DNA of 37,838 nucleotides from Pseudomonas lactucae (GTDB lineage: Bacteria; Pseudomonadota; Gammaproteobacteria; Pseudomonadales; Pseudomonadaceae). The notes below the pieces were generated by a model, which did no database searches, was not told the DNA's origin, and saw only the letters and a program-made list of their open reading frames with translations. A program made the position numbers and the translations under genes. The DNA lies in contig NZ_JAFHKI010000076.1 of the NCBI RefSeq assembly GCF_016937615.1, forward strand, positions 1-37,838, written 5' to 3'. Shown here piece after piece: positions 34,604-37,838 of this stretch (positions are counted from its first letter, which is position 1; every line of letters begins with the position of its first letter).

Positions 34604-37600
34604 ATGCGCGACATCAACCTCTCTGAACTGGCGGTCAAGCACCGTGCGGTCACCTTGTTTTTGATCATTGCGATCATCGCCGCCGGAATTTTCGCGTTCG
34701 GCAAACTGGGGCGCGCCGAAGACCCGTCTTTCACCGTCAAGGTGATGACCGTCACCGCCGCCTGGCCCGGCGCTACCGCACAGGAAATGCAGGAACAGGT
34801 GGCCGACCGCCTGGAAAAACGCCTGCAGGAACTGGACTACTACGACCGTGTCGAGACCATCGCCCAGCCGGGTTTTGTGTCGATGCGCATGACCTTCAAG
34901 GAGTCCACGCGCCCCGGCGAGATCCAGGACCTGTTCTACCAGACCCGCAAAAAGCTCAGTGATGAAGCGGCGCGACTGCCCAGGGGCGTGATCGGGCCGT
35001 TCTTCAACGATGAATATTCGGACGTGTACTTCGCGCTGTATGCCCTGGAAGCCGAACACCTGCCCCATCGCCAACAAGTGCAAATGGCCGAGGACTTGCG
35101 CCAGGGCCTGCTCAACCTGCCGGGGGTGAAGAAGGTCAATATTCTCGGTGAACAGGCGCAGCGTATCTTCGTCGAGTTTTCCTATGAGCGCCTGGCAACC
35201 CTGGGCATCAAGCCCGACCAGATCTTCGCCGCCCTTGCCGCGCAAAACGCGGTGGCGCCGTCGGGCTTTGTGGAAACCACTGGCGCCCGTGCGTATATCC
35301 GTATCGACGGCGCCTTCGATAGCCTGGCGCTGATTGAAAACGTGCCGCTGGTCGTCAACGGCCGTGTGCTGCGCATCGCCGACGTGGCCAGCGTCAGCCG
35401 TGGGTATGAAGACCCGCCGAGCTACCGCATCCGCCATCAGGGCGACCCGGCGCTGATGCTCGGCGTGATCATGGAGAAGCACTGGAACGGCCTGGAGTTG
35501 GACAAAAGCCTCAAGGCCGAGGAAGCCAGGATCCAGGCAGACCTGCCCCTGGGCGTGAACTTCGCCAAGGTTTCCGACCAGGCCAAGAACATCAGCCTGG
35601 CGGTGAATGAATTCATGCTCAAATTCTTCGTCGCCCTGGCGGTGGTGATGCTCATCAGCCTGTTGGCCCTGGGCTTTCGTGTGGGGCTGGTGGTGGCGGC
35701 TGCGGTGCCGCTGACCTTGTCCATCGTGTTTGTGATCATGCTAATGACCGGCCGCGAGTTCGACCGCATCACCCTTGGCGCGCTGATCATTTCTCTGGGT
35801 TTGCTGGTGGACGACGCGATCATCGCCATCGAGATGATGGTGGTGAAACTCGAAGAAGGCTTCGACCGGATTCACGCCGCCACCTTCGCCTGGAGCTCCA
35901 CCGCCGCGCCGATGCTGACCGGTACGCTGGTGACGATCATCGGCTTTCTGCCGGTGGGTTTTGCGCGGTCGGGCGCCGGGGAATATGCCGGGAATATCTT
36001 CTGGATCGTCGGCTTTGCACTGATCTCATCCTGGCTGGTGGCTGTGGTCTTCACGCCGTATTTGGGCGTGAAGCTGCTGCCGCAGATCAAACCGGTGCCC
36101 GGCGGCCACGACGCGATCTACGCCGGGCGCTACTACCGCAAACTGCGCAGCCTGGTAGAAGCCTGCGTGCGCCAACGCTGGCTGGTGACCGGCCTGGTGG
36201 TGGCGGCCTTTGTGCTGTGCGGGCTGGGCATGGGCGTGGTGAAAAAGCAGTTTTTCCCCAACTCCGACCGTTCCGAACTGATCCTTGAGGTGTACATGCC
36301 ACCCGGCAGCGCCTTCAAAAGTACCGAAGCGGTGGCTGCGCAGTTGGAGAAAGCCCTGCTGCAGGAGCCGCAAACCTCGATGGTCGATACCTATGTGGGC
36401 GGCGGCGCTCCGCGCTTTTTCCTGTCGCTGAACCCTGAGTTGCCGGACCCGGCGTTTGCCAAACTGATCGTGCAAACCCCGGATTCCCACGCCCGCGACG
36501 CCCTTAAGCTGCGCATGCGCGAGCGCATCGCTGCCGGTGAGTTTCCGGCGGCACGGGTGCGTGTGACGCAATTGCTGTTCGGTCCGCCGGTGCCGTTCCC
36601 GGTGGTATTCCGTGTATCCGGCCCGAATGTGGAGGTGTTGCGCGGCCTGTCCGAAGAGGTGCGCAAAGTGGTCACCGCCAACACACTGACCAAGGATGCC
36701 TTCCTCGACTGGGGCGAGCGCACCAGCGGCTATCGCCTGGTGCTGGATCAGGACCGCCTGCGTCTGCTCGGGTTCACGCCCGACGAGGTCAAGTCCCAGC
36801 TCAACGCCTTGCTCAGCGGCAACCCCATCACCGAAGTGCGCGAAGGCAACCGCACCGTCTCCGTGGTCGCCCGTGCCCAGGGCAGCCAGCGCGAGAACCT
36901 CGGCAACCTCAATAACATGACCCTGACCAACAGCGCCGGCACTTCCGTACCGCTGGCTCAGGTCGGGCATTTCCAGGCGGTAATGGAGGAACCGATCCTC
37001 AAGCGCCGCAACCGCGCGAGCACCGTGGAAGTACGCGCCGATATCATCGACGGCGTGCAACCGCCCGACGTGGAAATGGCCGTGTACAAAGACCTGCAAC
37101 CCCTGATCGCCACACTGCCCACCGGCTACCAGATCGACATCGGCGGCCCGGTGGAAGAAAGCGCCAAGGCCAACGTGGCCCTGGCGGCGCTGTTCCCGAT
37201 CATGATCCTGCTGACCCTCACGGTGATCATGTTCCAGGTGCGCTCCTTCGGTGTGATGTTCATGGTCTTCGCCACCGCGCCACTGGGCTTGATCGGCGCG
37301 GTGCCGACCTTGCTGCTGTTCAACCAGCCGTTCGGGTTCAACGCAATCCTGGGATTGATCGGCATCGGCGGGATCCTGATGCGCAACACGCTGATCTTCA
37401 CCGACCAGATCCGCCAGAACCAGGACCACGGCATGGCGATCCGCGAGGCCATCATTGAAGCCACGGTCCGGCGTGCACGCCCGGTGATCTTGACCGCACT
37501 GGCGGCGGCGTTGGCGTTTATCCCGTTGACGTTGTCGGTGTTCTGGTCGTCGCTCGCGTTCGTGCTGATTGGCGGCGTGTTGGTGGGCACGGTGTTGACG

Positions 37601-37687
37601 CTATTGTTCCTGCCGGCGCTGTGCAGTCTGGTGCTGGGACGGGAGAAGACAAAGGTTGTCGAAACCTCCCACATAAGCGCCGGATAA
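34604..37687 (+). CDS. RND-family efflux permease
   Basis: The product has 1,027 residues, full length. It has the RND pattern: TM1 (AVTLFLIIAIIAAGIFAFG), a first periplasmic loop, TM2-TM6 with the intact proton-relay pair GLLVDDAI (TM4, about 35801-35824), a second loop, and TM7-TM12. In TM10 the site equal to AcrB Lys940 is Arg (GGILMRNTLIF; CGC at 37382-37384), a conservative change. It is the proton-driven pump of the adaptor encoded just upstream, with which it forms an operon. The ATG at 34604 sits 9 bases after AGGA; the ATG at 34598, overlapping the upstream stop, is only 3 bases away, so I prefer 34604. The substrate is unknown. Confidence 0.96.
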   Translation: MRDINLSELAVKHRAVTLFLIIAIIAAGIFAFGKLGRAEDPSFTVKVMTVTAAWPGATAQEMQEQVADRLEKRLQELDYYDRVETIAQPGFVSMRMTFKESTRPGEIQDLFYQTRKKLSDEAARLPRGVIGPFFNDEYSDVYFALYALEAEHLPHRQQVQMAEDLRQGLLNLPGVKKVNILGEQAQRIFVEFSYERLATLGIKPDQIFAALAAQNAVAPSGFVETTGARAYIRIDGAFDSLALIENVPLVVNGRVLRIADVASVSRGYEDPPSYRIRHQGDPALMLGVIMEKHWNGLELDKSLKAEEARIQADLPLGVNFAKVSDQAKNISLAVNEFMLKFFVALAVVMLISLLALGFRVGLVVAAAVPLTLSIVFVIMLMTGREFDRITLGALIISLGLLVDDAIIAIEMMVVKLEEGFDRIHAATFAWSSTAAPMLTGTLVTIIGFLPVGFARSGAGEYAGNIFWIVGFALISSWLVAVVFTPYLGVKLLPQIKPVPGGHDAIYAGRYYRKLRSLVEACVRQRWLVTGLVVAAFVLCGLGMGVVKKQFFPNSDRSELILEVYMPPGSAFKSTEAVAAQLEKALLQEPQTSMVDTYVGGGAPRFFLSLNPELPDPAFAKLIVQTPDSHARDALKLRMRERIAAGEFPAARVRVTQLLFGPPVPFPVVFRVSGPNVEVLRGLSEEVRKVVTANTLTKDAFLDWGERTSGYRLVLDQDRLRLLGFTPDEVKSQLNALLSGNPITEVREGNRTVSVVARAQGSQRENLGNLNNMTLTNSAGTSVPLAQVGHFQAVMEEPILKRRNRASTVEVRADIIDGVQPPDVEMAVYKDLQPLIATLPTGYQIDIGGPVEESAKANVALAALFPIMILLTLTVIMFQVRSFGVMFMVFATAPLGLIGAVPTLLLFNQPFGFNAILGLIGIGGILMRNTLIFTDQIRQNQDHGMAIREAIIEATVRRARPVILTALAAALAFIPLTLSVFWSSLAFVLIGGVLVGTVLTLLFLPALCSLVLGREKTKVVETSHISAG

Positions 37688-37721
37688 GCTCTACTCCCCC
37701 GCCCTGAAAACCTCTGCAAAG

Positions 37722-37750
37722 TCCCTCGCCTGAATACACAGCGCGAGGGA
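37722..37750 (+). terminator. stem-loop after the RND operon
   Basis: TCCCTCGC (37722-37729) pairs with GCGAGGGA (37743-37750) around a 13-base loop, 35 bases past the permease stop. It is followed by a T/G-rich stretch (GGTTTGTTTTGTG) rather than a clean T-tract. A likely transcription end for the efflux operon. The rest of the window (to 37838) shows no gene I can support. Confidence 0.5.
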
Positions 37751-37838
37751 GTGCAGATGGTTTGTTTTGTGATAGCCCAGGTTGATGGGGCCGTGTCTTG
37801 ATTCCGGTCATCGCCAGCCTGGTCCTGGCCCCCATGGA

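Noticed and set aside
36026..37429. 467-codon minus-strand frame opposite the second RND permease gene
   Set aside because: It is antisense to well-conserved membrane helices; His/Gln-rich composition with no domain.
37751..37838. Possible gene start at the right edge of the window
   Set aside because: The only ATG frames are very short or run off the window, with no ribosome site I can support.

Overview
This window looks like chromosomal DNA of a fluorescent Pseudomonas, probably the P. fluorescens group. That is inferred from the high GC content, the very high coding density, short intergenic GTGGGAGC-type hairpins, and the mix of genes: an Aer-type chemoreceptor, an OsmC-YcaO fusion, a CBS/CGL pair, FecI/FecR, and several RND and MFS pumps. 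I see no rRNA, tRNA, CRISPR array, insertion sequence or prophage gene. All identifications come from reading motifs by eye; no search was run.

Layout. 1-3.5 kb: the 3' part of an RND efflux permease, translationally coupled to an exported alginate-lyase-like protein. 3.5-6.4 kb (minus strand): a small anchored protein, a two-helix membrane protein, a SAM methyltransferase and an AraC-GyrI regulator. 6.6-10.4 kb (plus): a LysE exporter, a VOC protein, then the overlapping pair cystathionine beta-synthase and cystathionine gamma-lyase (reverse transsulfuration). 10.5-14.4 kb: a divergent pair, the OsmC-YcaO fusion (minus) and an Aer-like receptor (plus). 14.4-16.8 kb: a repeat-bearing spacer, a SUFU-like protein overlapping a second unknown protein, and an isochorismatase-family protein lacking the usual nucleophilic Cys. 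17-20 kb: a frameshifted gamma-glutamyltransferase (minus) and a MalY/PatB C-S lyase (plus). 20.1-24.4 kb: a 4.3-kb dermonecrotic-toxin-like gene with one frameshift. 24.4-27.5 kb: a molbindin, then a sulfonate-type ABC transporter whose binding-protein gene is frameshifted. 27.5-29.6 kb (minus): FecR (two frameshifts), FecI behind a Fur-box-like site, and an LpxA-family transferase. 29.7-33.4 kb (minus): an MscS channel with a cNMP domain, a pirin and a Bcr/CflA MFS pump. 33.4-37.7 kb (plus): a perfect palindrome, then an RND adaptor lipoprotein and its RND permease.

How the genes fit together. A sulfur theme recurs: CBS plus CGL make cysteine from homocysteine, MalY/PatB cleaves C-S bonds, GGT would release cysteinyl-glycine from glutathione, and the ABC transporter resembles sulfonate importers. 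Transport and efflux are the second theme.

The most interesting locus is the large toxin-like gene. Its C-terminal third carries a papain-like Cys-His-Asp arrangement, followed by a second region with a Cys/His pair and a Gly-rich pattern reminiscent of CNF1/BLF1/CheD deamidases. If both are real, it is a two-warhead toxin. Five single-base indels fall between 18.4 and 28.2 kb, in four otherwise well-preserved genes, and none was noticed elsewhere. Local sequence error must therefore be excluded before these are called pseudogenes.
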